This document shows, in pieces, positions 40,293 through 49,432 of a DNA stretch of 64,000 bases. Each line of letters starts with the position of its first letter. The first letter of the stretch is position 1. The position numbers were made by a program, and so were the translations under genes. Source of the DNA: SR-FBR-E99 sp038248855 (GTDB lineage: Bacteria; Bacteroidota; Bacteroidia; Bacteroidales; VadinHA17); NCBI GenBank assembly GCA_038248855.1, contig JBBRXA010000006.1:29486-93485 (forward strand), read 5' to 3'. The notes under the pieces were generated by a model that was not told the origin of the DNA, did no database searches, and saw only the letters and a program-made list of their open reading frames with translations.

Positions 40293-40789
40293 ATATTGTC
40301 GGGGATCATATCCGCGATCAGGCAGACAGCCATTGCAATCACTCCCTCACCCCGCCCTGTGAATCCCATTTTTTCAGTCGTTGTCGCTTTCACGGCAACG
40401 GAATCGGAATTTATACCTACCGTTTCTGCCAGTGCACTGCGCATCGCTTCAATATAGGGAGCCAGCCTGGGTGACTCGAGGCAGACAGTGCTGTCAATGT
40501 TTACGACCCTGAAACCTTTGGCCGCGATCAGCCCGACAGTCCGCTTCAGAAGTATCTTGCTGTCAATGTCTTTAAATTCCCCGGAGGTGTCCGGAAAATG
40601 AAACCCGATATCCCTGAGCCCTGCTGCACCAAGAAGTGCGTCACATATTGCATGTATCAGTGCATCGCCGTCAGAATGGGCCACACATCCCACCGGTGAT
40701 ACTATATGTACGCCTCCAAGCCAGAGTTCACGGCCTTCCGCCAGCCGGTGAAAGTCGATACCCTGTCCGATCCGGTGACGGAGGGTCAT
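40289..40789 (-). CDS. ispF: 2-C-methyl-D-erythritol 2,4-cyclodiphosphate synthase
   Basis: 166 residues, full length. The zinc ligands are in GIDFHRL (D12 and H14) and the conserved AHSDGDALIHA follows; the active-site segment DIGFHFPDTS and the C-terminal ATTTEKMGFTGRGEG are intact. It catalyses the cyclisation step of the non-mevalonate isoprenoid pathway. The ATG lies 3 bp after the porV stop, so it is the last gene of the porU-porV-ispF run. Confidence 0.95.
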   Translation of the reverse strand: MTLRHRIGQGIDFHRLAEGRELWLGGVHIVSPVGCVAHSDGDALIHAICDALLGAAGLRDIGFHFPDTSGEFKDIDSKILLKRTVGLIAAKGFRVVNIDSTVCLESPRLAPYIEAMRSALAETVGINSDSVAVKATTTEKMGFTGRGEGVIAMAVCLIADMIPDNI

Positions 40790-40792
40790 AAA

Positions 40793-41956
40793 TTAATTTT
40801 TGCTTGCGTTGCGAAGGGCGTCAAAGTCGAATCCGAGCGAGAACCTGAGGGTCCTTGCCAGCGGATTGTTCTGGGTGACTGGCACCAGGTAGGAAAAGTC
40901 CAGCGAAAAGACATTAAGTCTGAAACCTGCTCCGGCAGTGAAGTATTTTTTATTGCCTTTGGACTCGGCCTCATTGAAATATCCGGCCCGCAATGCGAAC
41001 TGCTCATTGTACCAGTACTCAAGCCCAAGCGAAGCAGTGAACTCACGGATCTCCTCGCTGAAACCACCTGGAGCATCGAAGAACGACTGGAAAATTGCAA
41101 CTGGAACGGAGACGTTCGGGTCTTTTCCTTCAAGAATGGTCTCTCCGTCAGTATCATACACCGGTGGCGTGGGAACAAGAAGCTTGTTGAAGTCAACGGA
41201 GAGGCTCAGGGCATTGTATTTGTCAAGTTTAATGGTGCCGGTGGTTCCGAGACGCATATTCATCGGTATGAAATCCGGGTCACGCGAATCGGTGTAGCTC
41301 ATCTTCGAGCCGATGTTCGAAAAATTGAAACCGGCAGCTATACTGCCATCCCTCTGACCGATCTTGATATCAGTGTTATAGTAGCCTGAAGCATCTGCAG
41401 CAAATGCTATCCCTGCTTTAGTTTCAGTACTCCCGACGATAAAGCCGCCGGTGATATTAGAATATATGAACCTCAGTGCGACGCCGCCTGAGAAATGTTC
41501 GGAAAAGAGGCGCGAATATGCCACATCAGCGGAGAATTCATTGGGATTGAAGTTGCTCTGGTAATTACCGTAGTCATCAGTGAACTGTATTTCTCCAAGT
41601 GATGAATACATCAGGCTTGCGGCAATGACCTGCCGGCTGTCAACCCTGTAGTATCCTGAAAGATAAGCAAGGTTGATGTCAGGTACCAGTGCCCGAAGCC
41701 ACGGTGAATAGGAGATCCCGAATCCTCCGTTGCCGTCGATGAATGCAAATTTGGCAGGATTCCAGTGCATGCTGAAAATATCAGGCGAAGTTGCAACACC
41801 TGCATCTCCCATTCCTCCGGCACGTGAGTCAGGAGCAATTGTAAGGAACGGAACCACTGTCTGTATTGCGTTAAGGGGAGCATCCTGTGCCAAAATCTTA
41901 ACCCCGGGGAGAAGTGATACCAGTAATATGGTGATAATTAGTGCCTTGTTTTTCAT
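40793..41956 (-). CDS. porV: T9SS outer membrane shuttle protein PorV
   Basis: 387 residues. A signal peptide (LIITILLVSLLPGVKILAQD) precedes the family opening VVPFLTIAPDSRAGGMGDAG and PDIFSMHWNPAKFAF. The rest is an FadL-like barrel, ending in aromatic strands (FSLDFSYLVPVTQNNPLARTL in part, RFSLGFDFD). PorV receives sorted cargo from the T9SS translocon and delivers it to the PorU sortase. The -7 box TATATTTG on minus (41980-41987) lies 23 nt before the ATG, so porV may also be transcribed separately from porU, 63 bp upstream. Confidence 0.93.
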   Translation of the reverse strand: MKNKALIITILLVSLLPGVKILAQDAPLNAIQTVVPFLTIAPDSRAGGMGDAGVATSPDIFSMHWNPAKFAFIDGNGGFGISYSPWLRALVPDINLAYLSGYYRVDSRQVIAASLMYSSLGEIQFTDDYGNYQSNFNPNEFSADVAYSRLFSEHFSGGVALRFIYSNITGGFIVGSTETKAGIAFAADASGYYNTDIKIGQRDGSIAAGFNFSNIGSKMSYTDSRDPDFIPMNMRLGTTGTIKLDKYNALSLSVDFNKLLVPTPPVYDTDGETILEGKDPNVSVPVAIFQSFFDAPGGFSEEIREFTASLGLEYWYNEQFALRAGYFNEAESKGNKKYFTAGAGFRLNVFSLDFSYLVPVTQNNPLARTLRFSLGFDFDALRNASKN

Positions 41957-42019
41957 TTCTTTTTTAAATTCAGATTGTGCAAATATAAAACAAAAAAAAA
42001 GGTAAGATATTGTATTGCC

Positions 42020-45000
42020 TTACAAAATGATCACTCTGCCTGAGGATGAGGCTCTTTCGCCCTCTGAAGTCACAGCATCGGCACGCCATATATAGAGTCC
42101 GCGGGCCAGCCTGCCTCCGGAGTCGTTGCATCCGTCCCACATTATATCAGGCAGCCGGTACCCGGCGGTGGAAACATTCTCCCTGATGACCCTGAGAGCC
42201 TGTCCCGAGGCGTTGAAAACAGTGATTGTGACATCAATTTCGGTGTCCGGTCTGTTATGTCCGGCAGCGAATCTTGTATCTGCCACTGCGGGATTGGGAA
42301 AGCAGATCAGGTCTGTCAGCCTGAATTTTCCGCTTGTCTCCACAACAAATTTCAGGCTTGCTGAGGAGGGGTTGTTGAGGTTGTCCCAAGCCCTCAGTGA
42401 TACTGTATGTTCACCTTTCTCAGGAATCAAGAGCTGATATGTGAGACTTCCTGACCTGTGTTCACCCAGGTCGGTGCGGAAGAGGCTGTTCAGCGATACT
42501 GCCCCTGACTGGTCATCATCAAGCCATGCAATTATGTCATGACCGATTCCGGCCCCTGTCGCATTTATGCCCGAGTCATCGCTTATAAGAGCTAATAAAG
42601 AAGGAGAGGTATCGGTGATTCCTCCTCCGGCAAAAAGCGTGTCGTTCATGAAGAGTCTGATTTGAGGACCTTCGGTGTCATTTATGTCGATGTATGAAAA
42701 CCCGCCCACTGTCAGACCGGCAAAGTCCCCGTTCATGTCAGTGATATCATTCCGGGCATAGTAGGTAACTCTTCCCCGGCCGAATGAGTAGTTGATATCC
42801 AGGGGAACGATGAATGAAAAGCTGAAGTAACCCTCCCTGACGGTTGTCTTACCGCTGAAGATGATGTTGCCGGTCACCGGGAAGCTCATTACCGAACCGC
42901 CGTCGTTCCCGAGAGTGCTGACAGAGGAAGGCTTATCATAAACACGCGGTTCAACGGTGCCGTTGAATGAAGTAAGCGGATTGCCTGACTGGTCTTCAAT
43001 ATGGCCGCTTACAGTGATGACTGACAGTGCCTTAAGAGTATCGGTGACCAGACTGACACTGACACTGTTTATGCTGTCGGTAACCACCCTGCCGTTGACC
43101 GGCCATGCCAGCCTGAGGGCGGGATCGCCGAGCAGCAGGAAGTTGCGCTTGTTCATCCCCGTGCCTGCATTTATCTTGGCCTGTCGGATTATGTCGCCCA
43201 TTCTCATTGACCTCCCGTCAGCCGCAGTTGTAAATGCATAATCGTAAATATTCCTGTTCAGTGTGAAATTGGGCGCGGAATAAACAACCCTGGTGGTGCT
43301 CATCAGACCAATACCACCTCCTGCAGGGTTCAGAAGTACCATCTCACCCGCAGAGGTACGCGAAGAGATCACGCCCGTGGCAGGGTTAATCTCCACATCG
43401 TCAAATCTGGAGAATTCACAGGTGGCCGTAATAAATAGGGGAAGCATACCCTTGTTTTTCCAGGAGTTGATGTTGTCAGTACGGATTACTCTCTCGTGTG
43501 CCAGCCCGTTCTCGCTTCCGTGCCCTACATAATTGAATATCAGGCATCCTGCCGCTATCCGGTCATTTATTGCCCTGACTGCATCAGGATAAGAGTTACC
43601 AGTAACAGAAGTCTCCTGACGGTATGCGTCGAGGTAGATCTTTTCAACACTGAGGGCCGGAGCAGAGGCAGACGCTTCCGCACTGAGACTTTCAGCATCA
43701 GTCATATGCAGGTTACCATCCTCGTCATCGGCAACCATGCAGAGTACATTTCTCCACGATCCCTGTGATGAGGCGCTGATATAAGACGCTATCTTACGGG
43801 TTACAATGCCAGCTCCGGCAGTATCGGTAACAGGCAGCCTGCCGATTGAAATATCCAGGAACCCGTCAGCCTCACCCTCACCGTCATCCAGGAGACCGTA
43901 GAAGTCGTCAGAAGTAAATGAGAGTACACCAACATGCGAATTCACTGATTGCCAGGTGGGGATGAAGGAGGTATTTTGCGGAGGCGGTGTTTTGTTCTCG
44001 TATGATCCGTCGCCGAACAGAAGCAGGTATTTAAGTGCATCAGGTGTGTTGCTTCCCTTCAAGCGCATCATCCTCAGAAAGTTGCGTATAGCGACGGCAT
44101 CAGGTATGCCTCCGGAAAACTCATTGTAAATTTGTTGCGGAGTGACAATCAGTGAAATGGTGCCGTCATCTGACAAATGCATATCGGCAATGCGTTGGGC
44201 ATAAGGTGCAAACAGCGGATGTGTGACGATTACCATATCGGCCGCTGTCGCCGAATGCAGGTTCTGGTTCGGAATTACTGCTGATATAATCACAGGCCGC
44301 AATAAATGCTGGGTAGTGAAGGCAATAAATTTACGCAGAGAATCAGTATCTGCCATGAAGGTTGTGGTGCCTGCGGAAAATGAGGATTCCATTATCAGGG
44401 GTGCGAAGGGATCAGTCACATCCCATACACTCAGGGCGGTTGTGCCCGTTATGCTGAACCGGGAGAAATTGCCCGGGCCTGCTGTCCGGCTGTCTGAAAC
44501 AAACAGTTGCCTGTCTGAATAATTCAGCTGTGCCCTTCCCTGAAAGCCGATGAAGTCTACATAACCTGAAGCTGCCGGATTGCCTGATCCGGAGTAAGTA
44601 ACAGAAAAGAGGGGTGAGGCTGATCCCGGAAGGCACGAATCTTCTGCGGTAACGATACTTGCAAAGACGCCGTTCAGGTCTGCCGGATTTACAGCAGGGA
44701 CAGTCAGGGTTTTGATCACCTGTGTGCCCTGTCTGAGAATGAACCGCGACTCGCTGTCGGACCTGGCGAGGACCCTGGCATTGTAACGGATCTGCTCTCC
44801 GGCTGTCATGTTCCTGAAGCGGGGATCGACACTGTTTTCCCTTTCCGGTATTACCTGCTGATACCATTCCCTGCCCGACCGGAGCAGATTCGCGCCTTCT
44901 GTTTCATACCGGAAGCATACATCGGTGGAGTTCGGGAAGAGCACCGGTTCACCGGCAGCAGTTGGGGCTGCCTTTACCTGAAGTGCCGCGCCGGCACGCG

Positions 45001-45436
45001 AGGTGATGAAGTAAAATGCGGTATCCGAATAGTGATGTCTTAGAAAATCATAGTGCCCGGTGCTTTCATTATACCTGTACCTGTGAGTTCCTTCACCGTA
45101 AAAAAGGATGAAATCTCCGTCATTGAAAACGTTGTCACTTCCCCTGTCAGTAATCAAAGCCACTTGCCTGAGATCATCGGGTGCGGTTCCGTCATTGTAA
45201 AATGAGAGTTGTCCCGTATTATTGCCGAAGATGGCTACCGATGCGGGATCTGTAAAACCCATATTCTTAATCTGTGCAAAGTCGATGCGGTAGATGCCCG
45301 GTTCGGTAACGGCTATCCTTATCCACCTGCCGCTTCCGAGCATTGAAGATGAGGCGTACTCCTGCGCCGAAGCCGGAAGGGCTATCAGCATCACAAAAAG
45401 TACCAGGAAGCGGAAGCGGATACTTTTAAGTTTCAT
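42020..45436 (-). CDS. porU: T9SS sortase PorU
   Basis: 1138 residues from the ATG at 45436 (signal peptide FLVLFVMLIALPASAQ); an upstream extension lacks family likeness and crosses the promoter. It is a gingipain-like C25 cysteine peptidase: the catalytic His is in NYVGHGSENG and the Cys in FITATCEFSRFDD. N-terminal beta domains (GSGRWIRIAVTEPGIYRIDF in part) and a C-terminal FlgD-like/CTD-like domain (ARGLYIWRADAVTSEGE) flank it. PorU removes the C-terminal sorting signal and links cargo to A-LPS. The -7 box TATCTTTG ends 5 nt before the ATG. Confidence 0.95.
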   Translation of the reverse strand: MKLKSIRFRFLVLFVMLIALPASAQEYASSSMLGSGRWIRIAVTEPGIYRIDFAQIKNMGFTDPASVAIFGNNTGQLSFYNDGTAPDDLRQVALITDRGSDNVFNDGDFILFYGEGTHRYRYNESTGHYDFLRHHYSDTAFYFITSRAGAALQVKAAPTAAGEPVLFPNSTDVCFRYETEGANLLRSGREWYQQVIPERENSVDPRFRNMTAGEQIRYNARVLARSDSESRFILRQGTQVIKTLTVPAVNPADLNGVFASIVTAEDSCLPGSASPLFSVTYSGSGNPAASGYVDFIGFQGRAQLNYSDRQLFVSDSRTAGPGNFSRFSITGTTALSVWDVTDPFAPLIMESSFSAGTTTFMADTDSLRKFIAFTTQHLLRPVIISAVIPNQNLHSATAADMVIVTHPLFAPYAQRIADMHLSDDGTISLIVTPQQIYNEFSGGIPDAVAIRNFLRMMRLKGSNTPDALKYLLLFGDGSYENKTPPPQNTSFIPTWQSVNSHVGVLSFTSDDFYGLLDDGEGEADGFLDISIGRLPVTDTAGAGIVTRKIASYISASSQGSWRNVLCMVADDEDGNLHMTDAESLSAEASASAPALSVEKIYLDAYRQETSVTGNSYPDAVRAINDRIAAGCLIFNYVGHGSENGLAHERVIRTDNINSWKNKGMLPLFITATCEFSRFDDVEINPATGVISSRTSAGEMVLLNPAGGGIGLMSTTRVVYSAPNFTLNRNIYDYAFTTAADGRSMRMGDIIRQAKINAGTGMNKRNFLLLGDPALRLAWPVNGRVVTDSINSVSVSLVTDTLKALSVITVSGHIEDQSGNPLTSFNGTVEPRVYDKPSSVSTLGNDGGSVMSFPVTGNIIFSGKTTVREGYFSFSFIVPLDINYSFGRGRVTYYARNDITDMNGDFAGLTVGGFSYIDINDTEGPQIRLFMNDTLFAGGGITDTSPSLLALISDDSGINATGAGIGHDIIAWLDDDQSGAVSLNSLFRTDLGEHRSGSLTYQLLIPEKGEHTVSLRAWDNLNNPSSASLKFVVETSGKFRLTDLICFPNPAVADTRFAAGHNRPDTEIDVTITVFNASGQALRVIRENVSTAGYRLPDIMWDGCNDSGGRLARGLYIWRADAVTSEGERASSSGRVIIL

Positions 45437-45438
45437 CC

Positions 45439-45471
45439 GGGCAAAGATAGTGAAGTAGTTTATCTTTGCCC
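45439..45471. promoter_or_regulatory. palindromic divergent promoter between porU and the PorP-type gene
   Basis: GGGCAAAGATA (45439-45449) and TATCTTTGCCC (45461-45471) are a perfect 11-bp inverted repeat with an 11-bp centre. Each arm holds a TAnnTTTG element facing outward: minus for porU (5 nt to its ATG) and plus for the PorP-type gene (69 nt to its ATG). No clear -33 TTTG is visible on either side. Confidence 0.6.
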
Positions 45472-45537
45472 AGAGGTTACCGGACGGGGCATGAAACATT
45501 AACGCCGCAAAAACGTTCAAATTGCTGGACAGTATAA

Positions 45538-46503
45538 ATGGGATTAAGAAAAACTATAACTCTCCTTTGCCTGGTTGCAAATGTTGCAGCGGCTGTGTCG
45601 CAGGACACCTGGTACGGTTCAGTAACGGGAATGGAGATGATGTACAATCCTGCCTACACCGGTTCTTCAGGTGAAGGCAGAATGAGTATCTCCTGTTATT
45701 CCTTCCTTCCCGGTGCAGGATTCGGGCTGCAGTCAGTCTATGCATCCTATGACGACTACTCACAGACCCTTCATGGCGGAGCAGGTCTCTGGGTTGCCGA
45801 TGACATGATGGGGGAGGTGCTGAATGACCTGCGTGCAGGAATGACCTATTCATATCACCTTAAGGCAGGCAGGAATCTCTTTTTCAATGCCGGACTGACG
45901 GCTTCTGTTGTGCACAGGGGAATAAACCGGGGAGCGGTCACCTTCCCTGGTGACTATGACCCTTTCGGAGGTTTGATAAGTCCGCCGGGCGAGACAGTTT
46001 CAGATGCCGGTTCAACACTTTTTGATTTAGGAAGCGGGGTAACTTTCTCCTCAGGGCCATGGTACGGCGGGTTTGCAGTCATGCACCTGGCACAGCCTTA
46101 TTTAGATGACAACCGCCAGGACTACAACAGGCTTGAACGTCTCTATACATTTAATGCCGGCAGGGTAATTCTTTCAGAGAGGACCGGTCTGGAGCTGCGG
46201 CCCTCGGCATTAATAATGCTTCAGGATGGGAATATTATCACATATTTAGGATCTTCAGCCTCTTTCAGGGAACTTGTCCTCGGACTGGCAGGATGGTATG
46301 TCAGGGACGGCTTTTCTGCAATAGAACCCTCGGCAGGATGGAATACTGGCTCATTAAAAATCACATTATCATATAGTTATGGTCTGTCTCGCGGAGATGT
46401 ATCATTTCCCGGAACGGCAGTCGTAAAAGCAGGACTGTCGGTATCTTTAAATAATGTTGAAAAAAGAAAGGTTATCCACGTAATAAAGTTACCCGATTTG
46501 TAG
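45538..46503 (+). CDS. PorP/SprF family T9SS membrane protein
   Basis: 321 residues. Signal peptide (ITLLCLVANVAAAVSQD), then the family start YGSVTGMEMMYNPAYTGSSGEGRMSISCYS (seen in parts), and a series of outer-membrane strands (FGLQSVYASYDDY, RAGMTYSYHLKAGR, GPWYGGFAVMHLAQPY). PorP/SprF proteins are barrels that work with T9SS, often as partners of specific surface adhesins or cargo. It is encoded between porU and gldJ, so its T9SS link is supported by position as well as sequence. Its promoter probably lies in the palindrome upstream. Confidence 0.88.
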   Translation: MGLRKTITLLCLVANVAAAVSQDTWYGSVTGMEMMYNPAYTGSSGEGRMSISCYSFLPGAGFGLQSVYASYDDYSQTLHGGAGLWVADDMMGEVLNDLRAGMTYSYHLKAGRNLFFNAGLTASVVHRGINRGAVTFPGDYDPFGGLISPPGETVSDAGSTLFDLGSGVTFSSGPWYGGFAVMHLAQPYLDDNRQDYNRLERLYTFNAGRVILSERTGLELRPSALIMLQDGNIITYLGSSASFRELVLGLAGWYVRDGFSAIEPSAGWNTGSLKITLSYSYGLSRGDVSFPGTAVVKAGLSVSLNNVEKRKVIHVIKLPDL

Positions 46504-46519
46504 TTATTTTTGGAGTAGC

Positions 46520-46550
46520 GTTGTTTCTAAGTTAAATTTATATATTTTTG
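46520..46550 (+). promoter_or_regulatory. promoter of gldJ
   Basis: GTTG at 46520-46523, a 19-nt spacer and TATTTTTG at 46543-46550 match the Bacteroidetes -33/-7 consensus. The ATG is 33 nt downstream at 46584. Confidence 0.65.
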
Positions 46551-46583
46551 AAAATTAAACATGTTTTAAATATTAAAGAGGCC

Positions 46584-48071
46584 ATGTATAAACTCAGAGC
46601 TTTGCCGGTTTTCGTTGTTGTTGCACTCTTCATGTTCTCCTGCAAGGGGGGCAAGACGGAAAACGTATCTCCTACCACCGGGTGGAGCTACAGGGATCCA
46701 AAATCAAGCGATGTGAACGACCTCGGTTATCCCATCGGAGAAGCATCAGAACAGATAACGGGCCCAAACCTGGTGCTCATAGAAGGAGGAACCTTTACAA
46801 TGGGCAGGGTTGAGCAGGACGTAATGTACGACTGGAACAACATTCCGCGCAGGGTCACAGTCTCTTCGTTTTATATGGATGAAACAGAGGTGACTAATCT
46901 TGATTACCGCGAATATCTGTACTGGCTGAGAAGGGTATACAGGGATTATCCCGAAGTTCACCGCCGTGCACTTCCTGACACTCTCGTATGGAGAAGCCCG
47001 CTCGCTTTCAATGAACCTTATGTGCAGTATTATTTCAGGCACCCTTCATATAATTCCTACCCTGTTGTAGGCGTCAGCTGGCTGCAGGCAAATGATTACT
47101 GCGTCTGGAGGACTGACAGGGTCAATGAGCAAATACTTCTTGACGGCAAGTGGCAGGAACCCAATGTGGAGCAGACAGGCGCCAACAACTTCAATACGGA
47201 ATCTTATTACGCAGGTCAGTATGAAGGTATTCCCGGGCAGAGAGTCGATGAGGTCCACGCCCGCGTACGCCAGGAAGACGGTGTTCTGTTGCCGAGGTAC
47301 CGCCTCCCGACCGAGGCCGAGTGGGAATTCGCCGCATATGGCCTTAGAGGAAATACCTTTGAAGAAAGAATCTACGAAAGGGCCATTTATCCGTGGGACG
47401 GCCATAACGTCCGCAATTCAGCTCCCAAATACAGGGGCGAATTCATGGCCAACTTCGTACGCGGAAGGGGTGACATGATGGGCGTTGCAGGCAACCTGAA
47501 CGATGCCGGTAGCATTACAGTTGACGTTAGGTCATACTGGCCCAATGATTATGGCCTTTATTGCATGGCAGGCAACGTGAACGAATGGACACAGGATGTT
47601 TACCGTCCCCTCTCATCGGAAGACATAGACGGGTTTAACCCCTTCAGGGGCAACGTATTCACGGACCTGCGCAGGGATGCCAACGGTCAGGTAGTTGAAA
47701 AAGACAGACTGGGAAGGCTTCAGATCGATACAGTTAAGCCGGAAGATGTTGCAGACAGGTACAATTACCAGAAATCAGACTACAGAAACTATCTTGACGG
47801 CGATGTCATCTCAAGCATCTCCTCGAGCCTGGAATGGTCTGGCAATGCTGAACTTGCACAGACAGAAAAGATGTACGCCCAGAATACAACTGACAATGAC
47901 TATGTGACCCTCATCAATGACAGGGCCAGAGTCATCAAGGGCGGATCATGGAAAGACAGAGCCTACTGGCTCAATCCTTCAACCCGCAGGTATCTTGATC
48001 AGGAGGCCTCACGCGATGACCTCGGATTCAGGTGCGCTATGATCAGAGTTGGAAGTCCTGCCGGTTTGTAA
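46584..48071 (+). CDS. gldJ: T9SS/gliding lipoprotein GldJ
   Basis: 495 residues from the ATG at 46584; the TTG at 46548 lies in the promoter. The lipobox is LFMFSCKG. The chain is an SUMF1/formylglycine-generating-enzyme-like domain with the GldJ hallmarks EGGTFTMGRVEQDVMYDWNN (in part), MDETEVTNLDYREYLYW, YRLPTEAEWEFAAYG, AGNVNEWTQDVY and the terminal DRAYW-like stretch with LGFRCAMI. The FGE catalytic cysteines are absent, as expected for GldJ. GldJ stabilises GldK and is needed for T9SS function. The order porV-porU-(PorP)-gldJ-murF matches the arrangement I recall from Flavobacterium johnsoniae. Confidence 0.93.
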   Translation: MYKLRALPVFVVVALFMFSCKGGKTENVSPTTGWSYRDPKSSDVNDLGYPIGEASEQITGPNLVLIEGGTFTMGRVEQDVMYDWNNIPRRVTVSSFYMDETEVTNLDYREYLYWLRRVYRDYPEVHRRALPDTLVWRSPLAFNEPYVQYYFRHPSYNSYPVVGVSWLQANDYCVWRTDRVNEQILLDGKWQEPNVEQTGANNFNTESYYAGQYEGIPGQRVDEVHARVRQEDGVLLPRYRLPTEAEWEFAAYGLRGNTFEERIYERAIYPWDGHNVRNSAPKYRGEFMANFVRGRGDMMGVAGNLNDAGSITVDVRSYWPNDYGLYCMAGNVNEWTQDVYRPLSSEDIDGFNPFRGNVFTDLRRDANGQVVEKDRLGRLQIDTVKPEDVADRYNYQKSDYRNYLDGDVISSISSSLEWSGNAELAQTEKMYAQNTTDNDYVTLINDRARVIKGGSWKDRAYWLNPSTRRYLDQEASRDDLGFRCAMIRVGSPAGL

Positions 48072-48094
48072 CAGATTTAGATTTCAAAACATAA

Positions 48095-48128
48095 AGCCTC
48101 ATTATCAGGAATAATGGGGCTTATTTTT
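48095..48128 (+). terminator. terminator between gldJ and murF
   Basis: AGCCTCATTAT (48095-48105) pairs with ATAATGGGGCT (48111-48121) with one T:G pair, followed by TATTTTTA. It lies 23 bp after the gldJ stop and 9 bp before the murF ATG, so murF may be expressed by read-through or from a promoter inside gldJ. Confidence 0.7.
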
Positions 48129-48136
48129 ACCGTATT

Positions 48137-49432
48137 ATGGAGCTAAACGAATTATACAGCCTTGTACGCAGTTCAGCGGGCATGTGCACTGATACCAGGT
48201 CGCTCAGAAAGGGAGAAGTGTTTTTCGCACTGAAAGGACCAAGCCATGACGGCAACAGGTATGCCGCTGCTGCCATAACTGCGGGAGCTGTCGCTGCTGT
48301 GACTGATGATCCTTCGCTGAAAGGCGAGAAGATTATCAGCGTCACCGATGTTCTGACGACACTCACAGAACTTGCTGTCATGCACAGGAAGACGTTGCAG
48401 GTGCCTGTAATTGCCATTACCGGTACAAACGGCAAGACAACTACAAAGGAACTCGTTACAGCAGTACTGTCACGGAAGAAAAAAGTGCACAGTACTACGG
48501 GAAATATGAACAATCATATTGGTGTGCCTCTTACTCTGCTGAGCGCGCCCGCCGATACCGGATTCCTTGTTATTGAGATGGGCGCAAACCACCGGGGAGA
48601 GATAGCCTCCCTGTGCAGTACAGCAATGCCCACGCACGGGATAATTACCAATATCGGGAAGGCGCATATCGAAGGTTTTGGCTCCTATGAAAACGTTATT
48701 GCGGCCAAGTCTGAGTTGTATCTGTGGCTTCGCAATAACGGCGGCATTGCCCTTTTCAACGAGTGCAATTCAACCCTGACAGAGCTTGTTTATAACATGG
48801 TGCTGAAAGCGGTACCCTATTCTGACCCCGGCGGTACAGACCTGGTGGTTAAACCGGTGGTGCATGACGACCCGTTCCTGAATGTTGAGGTTGACTACGC
48901 AGGCCACCGCTATGCCTTTACGACGCATCTTTTCGGATCGTACAATCTTGACAACGTAAGGGCTGCATTGGCCGTTGGAATATTCTTTGAGGTTGCAATG
49001 GACGAAATCATTGACGCCATTTCCCTTTACCGGCCTTCGAACAACAGATCGCAGATAAGGAAAACGGAGCGCAATACACTGATATGCGATTCCTACAATG
49101 CGAATCCTTCGAGCATGTCAAAAGCTCTCGCCGCATTCAGCGAAATCAGTGCTGAAAAGAAAATGGTGATACTGGGCGATATGCTTGAGCTGGGGCACGA
49201 GAGCCTCCCGGAACATTCCAAGGTAATTGCAACACTTGATACCATGGAAGGGACTGAGGTACTGCTTGTCGGTCCGGTGTTCATTTCACTTGCAAAAGCA
49301 AAGACAACAAAGACTTTCAGCTCGTCCGGGGAAGCCCGGGAGTGGCTCAGCAAAGAAAACCTGTCCGGATATACTGTCCTGGTTAAAGGTTCACGGGGTA
49401 TGATGCTGGAGAAGGTCTACGACGTTCTGTGA
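48137..49432 (+). CDS. murF: UDP-MurNAc-tripeptide--D-Ala-D-Ala ligase
   Basis: 431 residues, slightly short of E. coli MurF but typical of Bacteroidetes. It has the substrate domain (SSAGMCTDTRSLRKGEVFFALKG in part), the ATP loop AITGTNGKTTTKEL near residue 95, VIEMGANHRGEI, and the ligase C-domain (CDSYNANPSSM, VILGDMLELG). It adds D-Ala-D-Ala to the UDP-MurNAc peptide, the last cytoplasmic step of murein precursor synthesis. It starts 65 bp after gldJ and overlaps the convergent metallophosphoesterase gene by 42 bp. Confidence 0.95.
   Translation: MELNELYSLVRSSAGMCTDTRSLRKGEVFFALKGPSHDGNRYAAAAITAGAVAAVTDDPSLKGEKIISVTDVLTTLTELAVMHRKTLQVPVIAITGTNGKTTTKELVTAVLSRKKKVHSTTGNMNNHIGVPLTLLSAPADTGFLVIEMGANHRGEIASLCSTAMPTHGIITNIGKAHIEGFGSYENVIAAKSELYLWLRNNGGIALFNECNSTLTELVYNMVLKAVPYSDPGGTDLVVKPVVHDDPFLNVEVDYAGHRYAFTTHLFGSYNLDNVRAALAVGIFFEVAMDEIIDAISLYRPSNNRSQIRKTERNTLICDSYNANPSSMSKALAAFSEISAEKKMVILGDMLELGHESLPEHSKVIATLDTMEGTEVLLVGPVFISLAKAKTTKTFSSSGEAREWLSKENLSGYTVLVKGSRGMMLEKVYDVL

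Noticed and set aside
45437..45520. 28-residue N-terminal extension of PorU
   Set aside because: It crosses the divergent promoter palindrome and would bury the signal peptide.
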